Below the pieces are notes generated by a model, which was given only the letters and a program-made list of their open reading frames with translations, was not told the DNA's origin and did no database searches. From Rhodobacterales bacterium 52_120_T64 (GTDB lineage Bacteria > Pseudomonadota > Alphaproteobacteria > Rhodobacterales > Rhodobacteraceae): 64,000 nucleotides of DNA. Shown piece after piece: positions 53,380 through 62,001 of this stretch. The stretch is from positions 62,001-126,000 of the forward strand of contig MABA01000021.1 of the NCBI GenBank assembly GCA_002162875.1, given 5' to 3'. The position numbers and the translations under genes are program-made. Positions within the stretch are counted from its first letter, which is position 1. Every line of letters begins with the position of its first letter.

Positions 53380-53708
53380 AAGAGCTGTGGGCCGAACATA
53401 AACTTCTGGTACTAGGCTTTCTGGGCGCACTAATGCTAACTTCTGTGCTGTTTGTGCGCCTGATCGCAGACGTTGTTTATTGGCCCCAACATCAAGACGA
53501 AACAATCTCTGGCTGGATGACCATTGGCTATGTGGCGCATTCTTATGACGTAGATAAAGACGATTTGATCGAGGCGCTCGGGATCGAGGATGATTTACGA
53601 CGGCATTTGACGTTAAAAGCTATCGCAGATGCGCAAGACATTTCGTTGGCGGAACTTCAGCGGACATTGTTAAAATCCGTCACTAATCAGCGTGCGACCC
53701 GTGACTGA
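53376..53708 (+). CDS. Single-helix membrane protein of unknown function
   Basis: A 110-residue protein whose ATG (53376) overlaps the VWA stop as ATGA. Residues 10-32 are a hydrophobic helix (LLVLGFLGALMLTSVLFVRLI), so it is probably anchored with the rest in the cytoplasm or periplasm. The C-terminal part (DVDKDDLIEALGIEDD, then RRHLTLKAIADAQDISLAELQRTL) looks helical and resembles a small helix-turn-helix-like or adaptor domain. I do not recognise a named family. Coupling suggests it acts with the MoxR-VWA pair or DedA. Confidence 0.75.
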   Translation: MKELWAEHKLLVLGFLGALMLTSVLFVRLIADVVYWPQHQDETISGWMTIGYVAHSYDVDKDDLIEALGIEDDLRRHLTLKAIADAQDISLAELQRTLLKSVTNQRATRD

Positions 53709-54312
53709 GTCTATCCTCGCCCTTGTTCCCACATATGGGTTACCGTTTTTGTTCGGCATCGCAGTTCTGGCAGCATTCGGCGTCCCTGTATCCAGCAGCT
53801 TGGCATTGCTGGTCGCCGGAGCGTTCATCGCAAGCGGCGAGCTTCCGTTTGTGCAATCCTACTTAACCGCTTTGACGGGGGCGATTCTGGGGGACCAGAT
53901 CGGTTACCAATTGGGATTGCGCGCAGGCAAAGTGGTTGAGGACCGGCTTGGTCGCAGGCCTAAACACGCCGCTCAGATATCGCGTGCCAAAGCCTTAATC
54001 ACCCGCTTTGGCGGCGTCGGTGTGTTCCTGACCCGCTGGCTGATGTCCCCTATCGGCCCGATAACGAACATCGTTTGCGGTGCAACCAACATGCGCTGGA
54101 TACGTTTCACGGCTTGGGACTTTTTTGGCGAAGTTCTGTGGGCTGGAATCTACATCGGTATTGGCTACGCTTTTCATGGAAACCTGGAAGAAATGGCAAC
54201 TTTGTTGGGCGGTGCGGGCTGGTTTATGATCGCAGCATTAGTCGCGCTAGGGATGGGTATCCGAGTTGTGCTCGTTCTACGCCAACACCGGATAGCGAAC
54301 GGAAAAACATGA
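53692..54312 (+). CDS. DedA family membrane protein
   Basis: A protein of about 206 residues of the DedA/VTT superfamily, linked to lipid scrambling and envelope homeostasis. Visible features are the FGVPVSSSLALLVAGAFIASG re-entrant segment (about 30-50), GDQIGYQLGLRAG, and the R-x(3)P segment FLTRWLMSPIGP near 120-131. It has a GTG start; both 53692 and 53701 are possible and both overlap the previous gene's end. Conserved arginines fit known DedA function. Confidence 0.85.
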   Translation: MRPVTESILALVPTYGLPFLFGIAVLAAFGVPVSSSLALLVAGAFIASGELPFVQSYLTALTGAILGDQIGYQLGLRAGKVVEDRLGRRPKHAAQISRAKALITRFGGVGVFLTRWLMSPIGPITNIVCGATNMRWIRFTAWDFFGEVLWAGIYIGIGYAFHGNLEEMATLLGGAGWFMIAALVALGMGIRVVLVLRQHRIANGKT

Positions 54313-54406
54313 ACATTGCGCCGGTTTTCAGCGCCAGTCCTGCGGTGTTTGGGCAGCAATCTGAAATTACCTTGCACGTCGTCAGCCTGCGCCCCATATA
54401 TACTGT

Positions 54407-55096
54407 ATGACCCGTTTTATCCCCATCCTGTTGGCCATCATTATCGGCGTCGTTATGTTCAAGGTTTCGGCTTGGCGTAGCGGCAAGAACCTTGATGGAC
54501 AATCGACCCCGTTGAAAGATCCGGCGTTGCTGGCGTTAACTAAACGCATGGCCGCACAGTTGGATTTGCCCCGCCTGAAGGTCCACATCTATGAAATCGA
54601 CCCAATAAATGGACTGGCAGCGGCCGACGGACGAATTTTCATCACACGCGGGTTTATGAACAAGTACCGCGACGGGATTGTTGATGCTGAAGAGTTGGCG
54701 AGCGTAATCGCGCATGAACTCGGCCACGTAGCACTTGGCCATTCCAAACGCCGGATGCTGGATTTTGCCGGCGCTAATGCCGCGCGTGTTATACTAATGA
54801 CTGTTATAGGGCGGCTAATTCCGTTTATTGGTGTCTATATCGTTAACGCATTGATTTCGATGTTTACGGCGACGCTGTCGCGCAAAGATGAGTACGAGGC
54901 GGATGCATATGCTTCTGCCTTGTTAACCAAATCCGGCATAGGTGTGGCACCGCAGATCGCGATGTTCCAGAAACTGGATTATCTGGCAGGCAAAGTCGAG
55001 GGCGGCGGGCAGATGGCGTGGCTTATGAGCCACCCGAAAACTGAAGACAGAATTGCCGCCATTCGTGCGCTCGATGCGAAGTGGAATGGCGTTTAG
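54407..55096 (+). CDS. M48 family metalloprotease
   Basis: A 229-residue membrane-attached zinc protease. Residues 3-20 form an N-terminal helix; the zinc motif HELGH lies near residue 105 and the third ligand is in KDEYEADAYA near 163. A further hydrophobic stretch (about 125-150) follows the active site, as in HtpX/Oma1-type enzymes. These degrade damaged membrane proteins. It lies 94 bases after the dedA stop and is the last gene of the plus-strand run; it is convergent with the PIN gene. Confidence 0.88.
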   Translation: MTRFIPILLAIIIGVVMFKVSAWRSGKNLDGQSTPLKDPALLALTKRMAAQLDLPRLKVHIYEIDPINGLAAADGRIFITRGFMNKYRDGIVDAEELASVIAHELGHVALGHSKRRMLDFAGANAARVILMTVIGRLIPFIGVYIVNALISMFTATLSRKDEYEADAYASALLTKSGIGVAPQIAMFQKLDYLAGKVEGGGQMAWLMSHPKTEDRIAAIRALDAKWNGV

Positions 55097-55659
55097 CTTT
55101 CCTCGCCAAACGCGGCTTCAAGGAATTTCCCCATACGCGGCAATCCAGTACGTTTTAACAACGGACGGATAAGTTGCGGGCGGCCCGAGGCTTTGACAGC
55201 GCGGGCTTGGACCTTGCGGCCGACTTCCAACATATCAACGGGGCTATTTTCATCTTGGGCGAATTCCATCAAGAAACCGTCAGGCTCGCGACGGATGATG
55301 TCATGGCGGGCCAGCGTTTTCGTCGGAAAATCTTTGAGGTTTTTAGTCAGAAGGAAGTCTGCTTCACCAGCAATTGCTGCCGCTAAAACGTGACGGTCGT
55401 TGCGGTCTGGTAAAGACAGCGTCTCGATCACATCATGGTCGGTTTGCACCATCGCATCGGGCCAGCTTGCCTTTAACAACGCGATCTCAACGCCAGCGAT
55501 CCCGCCAACCTCGAAGTCGGCGCGGCCAGCGGCGTGACGCCATTCTTCTAGGATTTTATCGGACCATAGCGGGGTGAAGCCGCCTAGCGCGGCGGTCTCC
55601 ATCAGCATTTCGCGCATCACCGTTGGAAAGATGATGCAGGCGTCCATCAGAACGCGCAT
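55093..55659 (-). CDS. PIN domain protein (RSP_2648-like)
   Basis: A 188-residue PIN-fold protein. Acidic residues expected in the active site are Asp7 in RVLMDACI, Glu in LEEWRH near residue 40, and Asp in SLPDRNDRHVLAAA near 92, with DFLLTKNLKDFP following. It resembles the Rhodobacteraceae family named after RSP_2648. There is no antitoxin-like gene beside it; it is coupled to the methyltransferase gene by a one-base overlap, so a housekeeping RNA role is more likely than a toxin-antitoxin system. Confidence 0.75.
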   Translation of the reverse strand: MRVLMDACIIFPTVMREMLMETAALGGFTPLWSDKILEEWRHAAGRADFEVGGIAGVEIALLKASWPDAMVQTDHDVIETLSLPDRNDRHVLAAAIAGEADFLLTKNLKDFPTKTLARHDIIRREPDGFLMEFAQDENSPVDMLEVGRKVQARAVKASGRPQLIRPLLKRTGLPRMGKFLEAAFGEES

Positions 55660-56858
55660 TAATCTAGCCTTAAGAATAGCGCTTTAAGATAAGACGTTTC
55701 CGCCAAATATGGATGCGTCGGATGGTCTGGTCCGGCTTGGCCAGTTGACACGATTTGTGCGCGCCGCCCTGCTTTGCCGATACCGCGCAGGCTAACTTCG
55801 CGGAAGCGTGCCAAGTCGGCGGCGTGGGAGCAGGAGCAAAGGACGAGGTATCCGCCGGGTTCAACCAAGTTCGCACCAAGACGTGCGACACGTTCATAAG
55901 CGCGAAGACCAGCTTCGAGTGCAGGCTTGGAGGGGGCGAACGAAGGCGGGTCGCAGACGACTACGCCGAACTTGCGCTTCTCGTTGCCCATGGCAATCAT
56001 GGTGTCGAACGCATCGCCTTTCAGGGTTTCGAATTTGTCCGCAACGTCGGATGCTTCGGCACCTTTTCCGGCCAACTCCAACGCAGGGGCGGAACCATCA
56101 ATAGCCAGTGCGCTGGTTGCACCGCCAGCTAATGCCGCCAGAGAAAACCCACCGACGTGGCTGAAAACATCAAGCATATCAGCGCCCTTTGCCAGCTTCG
56201 CAGCCAAGGCGTGGTTGGGGCGTTGGTCGTAAAACAGACCGGTTTTCTGGCCACCGATAAGATCGGCCATATATGTCGCGCCATTCATTGGCACAGGGAT
56301 CAGGTCGTTAATTTCGCCGCGAAGAACTACGGTCTCCTCGTTCAGGCCTTCCAGCGTTCGCGAACGGCCATTAGCGTTTTTCAAAACGTTAACGACACCC
56401 GTGACGTCGCAAAGTGCTGTGACAATATCATCTAGGCGTTCATCGGCCCAAGCCGCGTTTGGCTGAATCACGGCGGTATCGCCAAAACGGTCGATGATAA
56501 CGCCCGGCATGCCGTCGGCTTCGGCGTGGATCAAGCGATAAAACGGGGCGTCGAACAAGGCTTCGCGCAACTCAAACGCGCGGCGTATACGATTCGTAAA
56601 CCATTCGACATTAACGTCGGCCTCTAGGTCCGTATCCAGCACGCGGGCTATGATTTTGGAATTGGCGTTGAAAGCGGCCAGCGCGATGGGATTGCGCTCT
56701 TTATCCTGAATTTCAACGATGCTGCCGGCAGGGATCGCTTTGGTGCGACGATCCAGAACCAGTTGGTCAGAGAATACCCATGGGGCACCGAAGCGAAGAC
56801 GCTGGGCGTTGGTTTTGGGTAAAAGGCGAATTACGGGGCGTGTTTGAATATCTGTCAT
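55659..56858 (-). CDS. Class I SAM-dependent rRNA methyltransferase, RlmI-like
   Basis: A 399-residue methyltransferase with an N-terminal PUA domain (about 5-80) and a C-terminal Rossmann domain (about 200-399). The SAM motif is MLDVFSHVGGFSLAA near 232, and the catalytic CDPPSFAPSK near 303 is typical of RlmI-like 23S rRNA cytosine-C5 methyltransferases; a second cysteine motif LCSCSHAA near 346 follows. It precedes the PIN gene and overlaps it by one base. Confidence 0.85.
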   Translation of the reverse strand: MTDIQTRPVIRLLPKTNAQRLRFGAPWVFSDQLVLDRRTKAIPAGSIVEIQDKERNPIALAAFNANSKIIARVLDTDLEADVNVEWFTNRIRRAFELREALFDAPFYRLIHAEADGMPGVIIDRFGDTAVIQPNAAWADERLDDIVTALCDVTGVVNVLKNANGRSRTLEGLNEETVVLRGEINDLIPVPMNGATYMADLIGGQKTGLFYDQRPNHALAAKLAKGADMLDVFSHVGGFSLAALAGGATSALAIDGSAPALELAGKGAEASDVADKFETLKGDAFDTMIAMGNEKRKFGVVVCDPPSFAPSKPALEAGLRAYERVARLGANLVEPGGYLVLCSCSHAADLARFREVSLRGIGKAGRRAQIVSTGQAGPDHPTHPYLAETSYLKALFLRLD

Positions 56859-56885
56859 GTGGTCCCTCTAACCTGTGTTGCGCAC

Positions 56886-56914
56886 AAAAAAAAGGGCTGT
56901 CGTGCAGACAGCCC
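56886..56914 (-). terminator. Rho-independent terminator
   Basis: GGGCTGTC (56894-56901) pairs with GACAGCCC (56907-56914) around a five-base loop. On the minus strand it is followed by eight T residues (56893-56886). It terminates the small gene at 56940-57110, which lies just upstream of it. Confidence 0.88.
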
Positions 56915-56939
56915 AAGTCTTGGGAGAAACTTTTTGTAT

Positions 56940-57110
56940 TTAGGCGTGTGCTGGACGCGATAATGCATCAACTGCGCGGTGCCAGAGTTTTGCAACAAAA
57001 GTTGCGATGGCTATACCGCCGGCACGCATCGCTTCTGCGCGCAATGCATTTGCCTTTGCCTCGTAGGCACGGGTTTCAGCGTATGTTAGGTGGAATGGGT
57101 CGTTTGTCAT
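56940..57110 (-). CDS. 56-residue protein, RSP_7527-like
   Basis: A short gene with its own terminator 26 bases downstream. The 56-residue product has a helical, alanine-rich charged segment (YEAKANALRAEAMRAG, about 16-31) followed by an amphipathic or weakly hydrophobic helix and a WHRA segment. The EA-ALRA-AMR pattern resembles a small Rhodobacteraceae family (RSP_7527 type). Function is unknown. The combination of a good frame, the family-like pattern and a perfect terminator makes it a real gene rather than a chance frame. Confidence 0.7.
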   Translation of the reverse strand: MTNDPFHLTYAETRAYEAKANALRAEAMRAGGIAIATFVAKLWHRAVDALSRPAHA

Positions 57111-57235
57111 GTTATTTACTCCTATGCTTCACAAAGGTCAGCGTCGCTGCCTTAACTTGAAAACAACATAGAATCCTGGAACGGATTGCACATCAGACAA
57201 TGAGAGATTGCCGATATGCACCGTTTGCATGACTG

Positions 57236-57802
57236 TTAGAAGTATTTCGGCACGCTACCTTCACGCGCGGCGTTGGACAACCAGTCAAACATAAATGCAC
57301 CAACGGAACGAAAACAGACAAGCTCGAAGTGGTCGTCCTCAGTCATCCAGAAAGCCGCCGCCAGTTGCCCTATCCGAGAGCGACGCAGGTCGCCAACGCG
57401 GAAAGCGTCGGTTGAAAGATCAACGGGGGCGCCTTTCGCGAGGACTTCACGGGCACCCTGCCCTTCGATCAGAAATACCGCGCGGGCGTCGGAGACATTG
57501 ACAGCCATGTGATGTTCGCCAGCCATGGCAGTGGTGATTTCGGCAACAATCGCATCTGCATTGTCGTAATCCACAAGTAGCAGAAGCTCGTCCGGTGACA
57601 TCCACGCCACGCCACCCTTAGGGCCGCGGTTGATCTTGCGCTGCGTCGGAATGCCCAACCCCACGACCGCTGAAACGGCAGATTTTAGCTGTACCGAGGA
57701 AAGGTCGCCGCGCAGTGTAATCATACCGCGCAAGCCAGCTTCGGTGATTTTGACAGCCCCGTCGAAGGTGGCTCCGTTCAGGATGGAAATTGCGTTAGAC
57801 AT
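57236..57802 (-). CDS. soxG: Sarcosine oxidase, gamma subunit
   Basis: A 188-residue subunit of heterotetrameric sarcosine oxidase, distantly related to GcvT. Segments such as GLRGMITLRGDLSS, WMSPDELLLLVDY and ARAVFLIEGQGAREVLAKG are family-typical. I chose the ATG at 57802, which overlaps the soxA stop by eight bases; a longer frame would extend deep into soxA. The subunit supports assembly and folate-binding surface formation. It is the last sox gene in the operon here; no folate genes (purU, folD) follow. Confidence 0.88.
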   Translation of the reverse strand: MSNAISILNGATFDGAVKITEAGLRGMITLRGDLSSVQLKSAVSAVVGLGIPTQRKINRGPKGGVAWMSPDELLLLVDYDNADAIVAEITTAMAGEHHMAVNVSDARAVFLIEGQGAREVLAKGAPVDLSTDAFRVGDLRRSRIGQLAAAFWMTEDDHFELVCFRSVGAFMFDWLSNAAREGSVPKYF

Positions 57803-60800
57803 TTTGGCGCTCTCCTTCTTTATCGTAGAAAACCGGATCGACGACCGTGGCTTTGATGGTTTTGTTATCGCCAATAGGGAAAGTCAGAACTTCGCCCATG
57901 CGTTTACTGCCGCCTTTAATCAGCGCCATCGCAATGGAGTGGTTCAGCGTGGGCGAGAAGTAAGTCGAGGTCACATGGCCAATCATATTTTCCTGACCGT
58001 AGCGGTTCTTGCCACCTTCCACTGCATGTGCACCATCTGGCAACACATCGGCAGGATTTTCGGTCAACAGGCCGACCAGCTGTTTGCGGTCATCGCGTTT
58101 CAGAAAATCACGTTCCATGGCGCGTTTGCCGATGAAATCGGTCTTCTTCTTTGACACCGCCCAGCCAAGTTTCAAATCTTGCGGGATGACCGTTCCGTCT
58201 GTCTCGTCGCCAATCATGATAAAGCCTTTTTCGGCGCGCATGACATGCAGGGCTTCGGTGCCGTAGGGCATGATGCCGAATTCCTCGCCGGCCTCCATAA
58301 CCTTGTTCCAGAACGCTTGACCTTGGGCTGCGGGGACAGCGATTTCGTAGGACAGTTCGCCTGAGAATGAGATGCGGAACGGGCGGGCTTGAATGCCTGC
58401 CAATGTGCCGTCGGTGAAGCCCATAAATGGCAACGTCTCGCTGGAGACATCCATGCCGCCGAGTTTTTCCAACACTTTGCGAGCGTTCGGGCCGACCACT
58501 GCAATTTGGGCAAATTGTTCGGTGACGTTTGTGGTGTAAACTTCAAAGTCCCACCATTCCGTTTGCAGCCATTCTTCCATCCAGCCGTGCACATTGTCGG
58601 AACCGCCGGATGTGGTGTGGCACAGGAATTCATCTTCGCTTAGGCGCGCAACTACGCCGTCGTCAAACAGGAAGCCGTTTTCGGTACACATCAAGCCATA
58701 GCGGCATTTACCAACTTTTAACGAAGACATCATATTGGTGTAAATAAGGTCGAGGAATTTGGCAGCGTCCGGCCCCTTAACAAGGATTTTGCCAAGCGTT
58801 GAAGCATCGAGTACGGAGACGCCTGTGCGGGTATTATCGATCTCGCGTGTCACCGCCTGCGCTGTGGTTTCACCATCGCGGCGATAGGTGTACGGGCGAC
58901 GCCAGTCTGCGACGGGTTCCCATACGGCGTTGTTGGCGTCTTGCCATGTGTCGATCGGGGACTTGCGGGTAGGCTTGAACAGTTTTCCGCGCGCCTCGCC
59001 AGCGATGGAACCAAGGGATATTGGCGTATAGGGTGGACGAAAGGTTGTAGTGCCGACATTCGGGATCGGGGCATTCAGGCTATCCGCAAGGATGGCCAAA
59101 CCGTTGATGTTGGACAACTTACCTTGGTCCGTGGCCATACCAAGCGTGGTGTACCGTTTGGTGTGTTCAACACTTTCGTAGCCTTCTTGTGCGGCAAGGC
59201 GGACATCGGAAACTTTAACGTCGTTCTGGAAATCCAGCCAAGATTTGGAACGCAGTTTGTATGGCGCACCAGCTGGCATGGACCAAACGGGCAGCATGGG
59301 TTCTTCGTCGTGTGCAAGGACGAGGCTTTCCAAGTTTACGGTTAGAGAGGCAAAACCTGCTTCATCTGCAGCCTGACGTCCTACGGTTCGTGCATTTCGC
59401 AGCGCAGCGGCTGTCGCCAGTTCACCCGATGCAGTGCCCGCTGTCAGAACAAATCCTTTGCCGTCTGAACCTAGGGGTGGGCGGATTGGATCGGGGGAGA
59501 ACATGGCGTTCGCTTCGTCCCAGTTCAGCTTGCCACCACAATGTGACCAAAGGTGGACAACGGGGGACCAACCACCAGACATCGCAACGACGTCGCAAGG
59601 GATAGTTTCAAGCGAAGTCCCCTCGCCTGCCTGGGAGCAGATTTCGACGCCGGTTACAAATTTGTAACCTTTGACTTTGGCGATGGCTTTGCCCGTGTCA
59701 ACACGGATACCAAGAGCTCGTGCCGCGGTTGGTAGCGCGCCGTCAGCTTGCGGGCGGGCGTCCAGGATCACGGGGACTTCCAGGCCTGCGTTTTTCATCT
59801 GGATGGCGGTGCGATAGGCATCATCGTTATTGGTGACGACGACAGTGCGATCACCTGCGCTGACCCCGAAAAGGCTGGCGTAGTCGCGCACGGCAGAAGC
59901 CAGCATTACGCCCGGGATGTCGTTGCCCGCAAACGAAAGTGGGCGTTCCAATGCACCGGTCGCTGTGACAATCCGTCTCGCGCGAATACGCCATAAACGG
60001 TGGCGCGGGGCGGTATCGTCGGGTGCGTGGTCATTGATGCGCTCGTAGCCCATCGCGTAGCCGTGGTCGAAAACGCCGGAACCCATCGTGCGGGTCCGGA
60101 TGGTGACGTTCTCCATCGCGTCAAGATCGGCAATTGTTTGTGCGATCCAGTCGGCGGAAGGTTTGCCGTCAATTATGGCCTCATCCACTGCAAGGCGGCC
60201 GCCTAGGTTGGCCGTTTGCTCCATCAGCAGCACTTTCGCGCCGGATGCCCCTGCTTCAAGTGCAGCGGCGAGGCCAGCCATGCCGCCGCCAACGATCAGT
60301 ACGTCAACGTAGGCGTAGAAGTATTCATAGCGATCCGCATCGGCCTCTTTCGGGGCGTTGCCTAGGCCTGCGGAATGGCGAATGATTGGCTCAAACAGAT
60401 GTTTCCACGCCCATTGCGGCTTCATGAACGTTTTGTAGTAGAAACCAGCGGGCAGAAGGCGCGGGACTTTGTTGTTGATCGCGCCGACGTCAAATTCGAG
60501 GCTGGGCCAATGGTTTTGCGACGTGGCGGTTAGGCCCTCGAAAACCTCGGTCGTTGTCGTGCGTTGGTTGGGCTCGAAACGGTTACCAACCCCCATGTTT
60601 ACAAGCGCGTTGGGTTCCTCCGCGCCGCTGGCCATTATGCCACGCGGACGGTGATATTTGAACGAGCGGCCAACCAAAGTTTGACCGTTTGCCAGCAATG
60701 CAGCAGCGAGCGTGTCGCCTTTGTAACCCTTGAAGGTCTTGCCATTGAAGGTGAAGGAAACGGTTGTTTCGCGGTCAATTACGGAACCGCCGGATGCAAG

Positions 60801-60812
60801 ACGTGTGCTCAT
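57795..60812 (-). CDS. soxA: Sarcosine oxidase, alpha subunit
   Basis: A 1005-residue subunit, full length. An N-terminal ferredoxin-like domain spans about 15-105 (GYKGDTLAAALLANG), an FAD/NAD module about 165-480 (VLIVGGGMAGLAAA near 167), and the C-terminal GcvT-type folate-binding domain about 620-990 (GRAMERDFLKRDDRKQLVG near 905). The complex demethylates sarcosine to glycine, giving hydrogen peroxide and methylene-tetrahydrofolate. I chose the ATG at 60812, after overlap with soxD. Confidence 0.92.
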   Translation of the reverse strand: MSTRLASGGSVIDRETTVSFTFNGKTFKGYKGDTLAAALLANGQTLVGRSFKYHRPRGIMASGAEEPNALVNMGVGNRFEPNQRTTTTEVFEGLTATSQNHWPSLEFDVGAINNKVPRLLPAGFYYKTFMKPQWAWKHLFEPIIRHSAGLGNAPKEADADRYEYFYAYVDVLIVGGGMAGLAAALEAGASGAKVLLMEQTANLGGRLAVDEAIIDGKPSADWIAQTIADLDAMENVTIRTRTMGSGVFDHGYAMGYERINDHAPDDTAPRHRLWRIRARRIVTATGALERPLSFAGNDIPGVMLASAVRDYASLFGVSAGDRTVVVTNNDDAYRTAIQMKNAGLEVPVILDARPQADGALPTAARALGIRVDTGKAIAKVKGYKFVTGVEICSQAGEGTSLETIPCDVVAMSGGWSPVVHLWSHCGGKLNWDEANAMFSPDPIRPPLGSDGKGFVLTAGTASGELATAAALRNARTVGRQAADEAGFASLTVNLESLVLAHDEEPMLPVWSMPAGAPYKLRSKSWLDFQNDVKVSDVRLAAQEGYESVEHTKRYTTLGMATDQGKLSNINGLAILADSLNAPIPNVGTTTFRPPYTPISLGSIAGEARGKLFKPTRKSPIDTWQDANNAVWEPVADWRRPYTYRRDGETTAQAVTREIDNTRTGVSVLDASTLGKILVKGPDAAKFLDLIYTNMMSSLKVGKCRYGLMCTENGFLFDDGVVARLSEDEFLCHTTSGGSDNVHGWMEEWLQTEWWDFEVYTTNVTEQFAQIAVVGPNARKVLEKLGGMDVSSETLPFMGFTDGTLAGIQARPFRISFSGELSYEIAVPAAQGQAFWNKVMEAGEEFGIMPYGTEALHVMRAEKGFIMIGDETDGTVIPQDLKLGWAVSKKKTDFIGKRAMERDFLKRDDRKQLVGLLTENPADVLPDGAHAVEGGKNRYGQENMIGHVTSTYFSPTLNHSIAMALIKGGSKRMGEVLTFPIGDNKTIKATVVDPVFYDKEGERQNV

Positions 60813-61132
60813 TTGAAGCCCTCCCACTCTGGTCGTTTCGCCTTAACGGCGGCGGTAATATCGTCGGGTGGAGTCGAGGTTTGGCCAGTATATGTACCAA
60901 ACACTTCTAGCGTTGCAGTGCAGCGGGCAGCGTGGAACCACTTTCCGCAACCAAACGCGTGACGCCAGCGTTCGAAATGAACACCGCGTGGGTTTTTTCG
61001 TGCGAACAGGTAATCACTGAAGGCCTGATCTTCAGATCCCGAAGCAAAACGCGTCAAATGCGCTTCGCCACCCGGAGCGAATTCTGTTTCTTCGGCGGTC
61101 ACACCGCAATTGGGGCATTTAAGCATCAGCAT
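60809..61132 (-). CDS. soxD: Sarcosine oxidase, delta subunit
   Basis: A 107-residue subunit (start ATG 61132 or 61126). The N-terminal CPNCG and a later cysteine/histidine set (HAFGCGKWFHAARC) bind zinc in the family. It overlaps the soxA start by four bases. Unusually, the next gene upstream on this strand is not soxB but an unknown membrane protein starting one base away. Confidence 0.9.
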   Translation of the reverse strand: MLMLKCPNCGVTAEETEFAPGGEAHLTRFASGSEDQAFSDYLFARKNPRGVHFERWRHAFGCGKWFHAARCTATLEVFGTYTGQTSTPPDDITAAVKAKRPEWEGFK

Positions 61133-61133
61133 A

Positions 61134-61598
61134 TCAATGTATCCAATCTACCAACATTCCGCCCAGACCCCATTGCAGGGTTCCAACCACGGAGTACACC
61201 ATTTCATAACGATACGTTTCCAACTCAGCCTCGGCACGTTTTGAAGTAAGCATGCTTTCAAAACTATCCTCGATCCTGCTACCTAGTTGTTCCAAATTCA
61301 GCGGGTCATCCCCTTGCCGCCCGCGGCGCACCATTTGCATGTAGCGCCAGATCATGCGTTGCTGAACTTCCTCCTGATTGTCCCAAAGGCGACGTTCCTC
61401 TTGCGAGGTGTACCGATGGGTCAGGAAAATCGACAGGCCGATAGATAGTGCGATCGAGCCAATGGCCGGAAAAACCGAATCCCACCCCATGTAAAGTGCG
61501 AGAATCGAGCTAACCAACCACAGAAACAACATCGCCAGCATGACCTCTTTGCGGAGGAATTTCACGTTAGGGATAAATGATTTATTGTTTAACATCAA
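61134..61598 (-). CDS. Unknown membrane protein inside the sarcosine oxidase locus
   Basis: A 154-residue protein with two hydrophobic helices near the N-terminus (about 20-37 and 43-60, MLAMLFLWLVSSILALYMG and AIGSIALSIGLSIFLTH), followed by a long charged helical region (RYTSQEERRLWDNQEEVQQ onward) and a C-terminal hydrophobic segment with tryptophan (VVGTLQWGLGGMLVDWI). I do not recognise a family. It is one base upstream of soxD, on the same strand, so it must be co-transcribed with soxDAG. It may anchor the oxidase or act on its product. Inference only. Confidence 0.7.
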   Translation of the reverse strand: MMLNNKSFIPNVKFLRKEVMLAMLFLWLVSSILALYMGWDSVFPAIGSIALSIGLSIFLTHRYTSQEERRLWDNQEEVQQRMIWRYMQMVRRGRQGDDPLNLEQLGSRIEDSFESMLTSKRAEAELETYRYEMVYSVVGTLQWGLGGMLVDWIH

Positions 61599-61726
61599 AG
61601 CACTCCATCATAAGAGACCGTGTCAAACGGTTGATTTTCGTGGGTTTGCAATTTTAACGGGAATGTGTTTACAATGAGACAGTCCAGACATTTGTATTTT
61701 TCCAGTCTGGTTGTGGAGTAATTATT

Positions 61727-61948
61727 ATGAGTTTTCTTAGTTCCCTCGAAAGAACTGTTATGCCTTTCGTCACCCGCGTGCAGGATATGATCGGTAGAGT
61801 GATTTACGACTATACCGGCGTTATTTCCAGCGATCTTGTAAATCAGGCGGTTTTCTATCTTGTCAGCGCGGTTATGCTGTATTTGGTTTGGCTTTTGATC
61901 AAACCAACCGAAAGCGTTTACCACTATCGACCGCAACACCATCACTAA
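61727..61948 (+). CDS. Small membrane protein on the opposite strand
   Basis: A 73-residue protein with a hydrophobic helix near residues 42-61 (VFYLVSAVMLYLVWLLI) and a histidine-rich tail (YHYRPQHHH). A GGAG lies eight bases before the ATG, which supports it as a gene; the opposite strand also has an open frame, which weakens the case. It lies inside the 403-base gap between soxB and the unknown membrane protein. Function unknown; the terminal histidines could bind metal. Confidence 0.5.
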   Translation: MSFLSSLERTVMPFVTRVQDMIGRVIYDYTGVISSDLVNQAVFYLVSAVMLYLVWLLIKPTESVYHYRPQHHH

Positions 61949-62001
61949 ACTTTTGTGATGGCACAGCGTATGGACGCGGGTCAGTATTGGCTGCGCGTCC
62001 A

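Noticed and set aside
54309-54410. 33-codon frame between dedA and the M48 gene
   Set aside because: It is short, has no clear ribosome-binding site or recognisable pattern, and overlaps the M48 start.
55093-55659. Toxin of a VapBC toxin-antitoxin system
   Set aside because: No small antitoxin gene lies next to the PIN gene; it is coupled to an rRNA methyltransferase gene and is longer than VapC.
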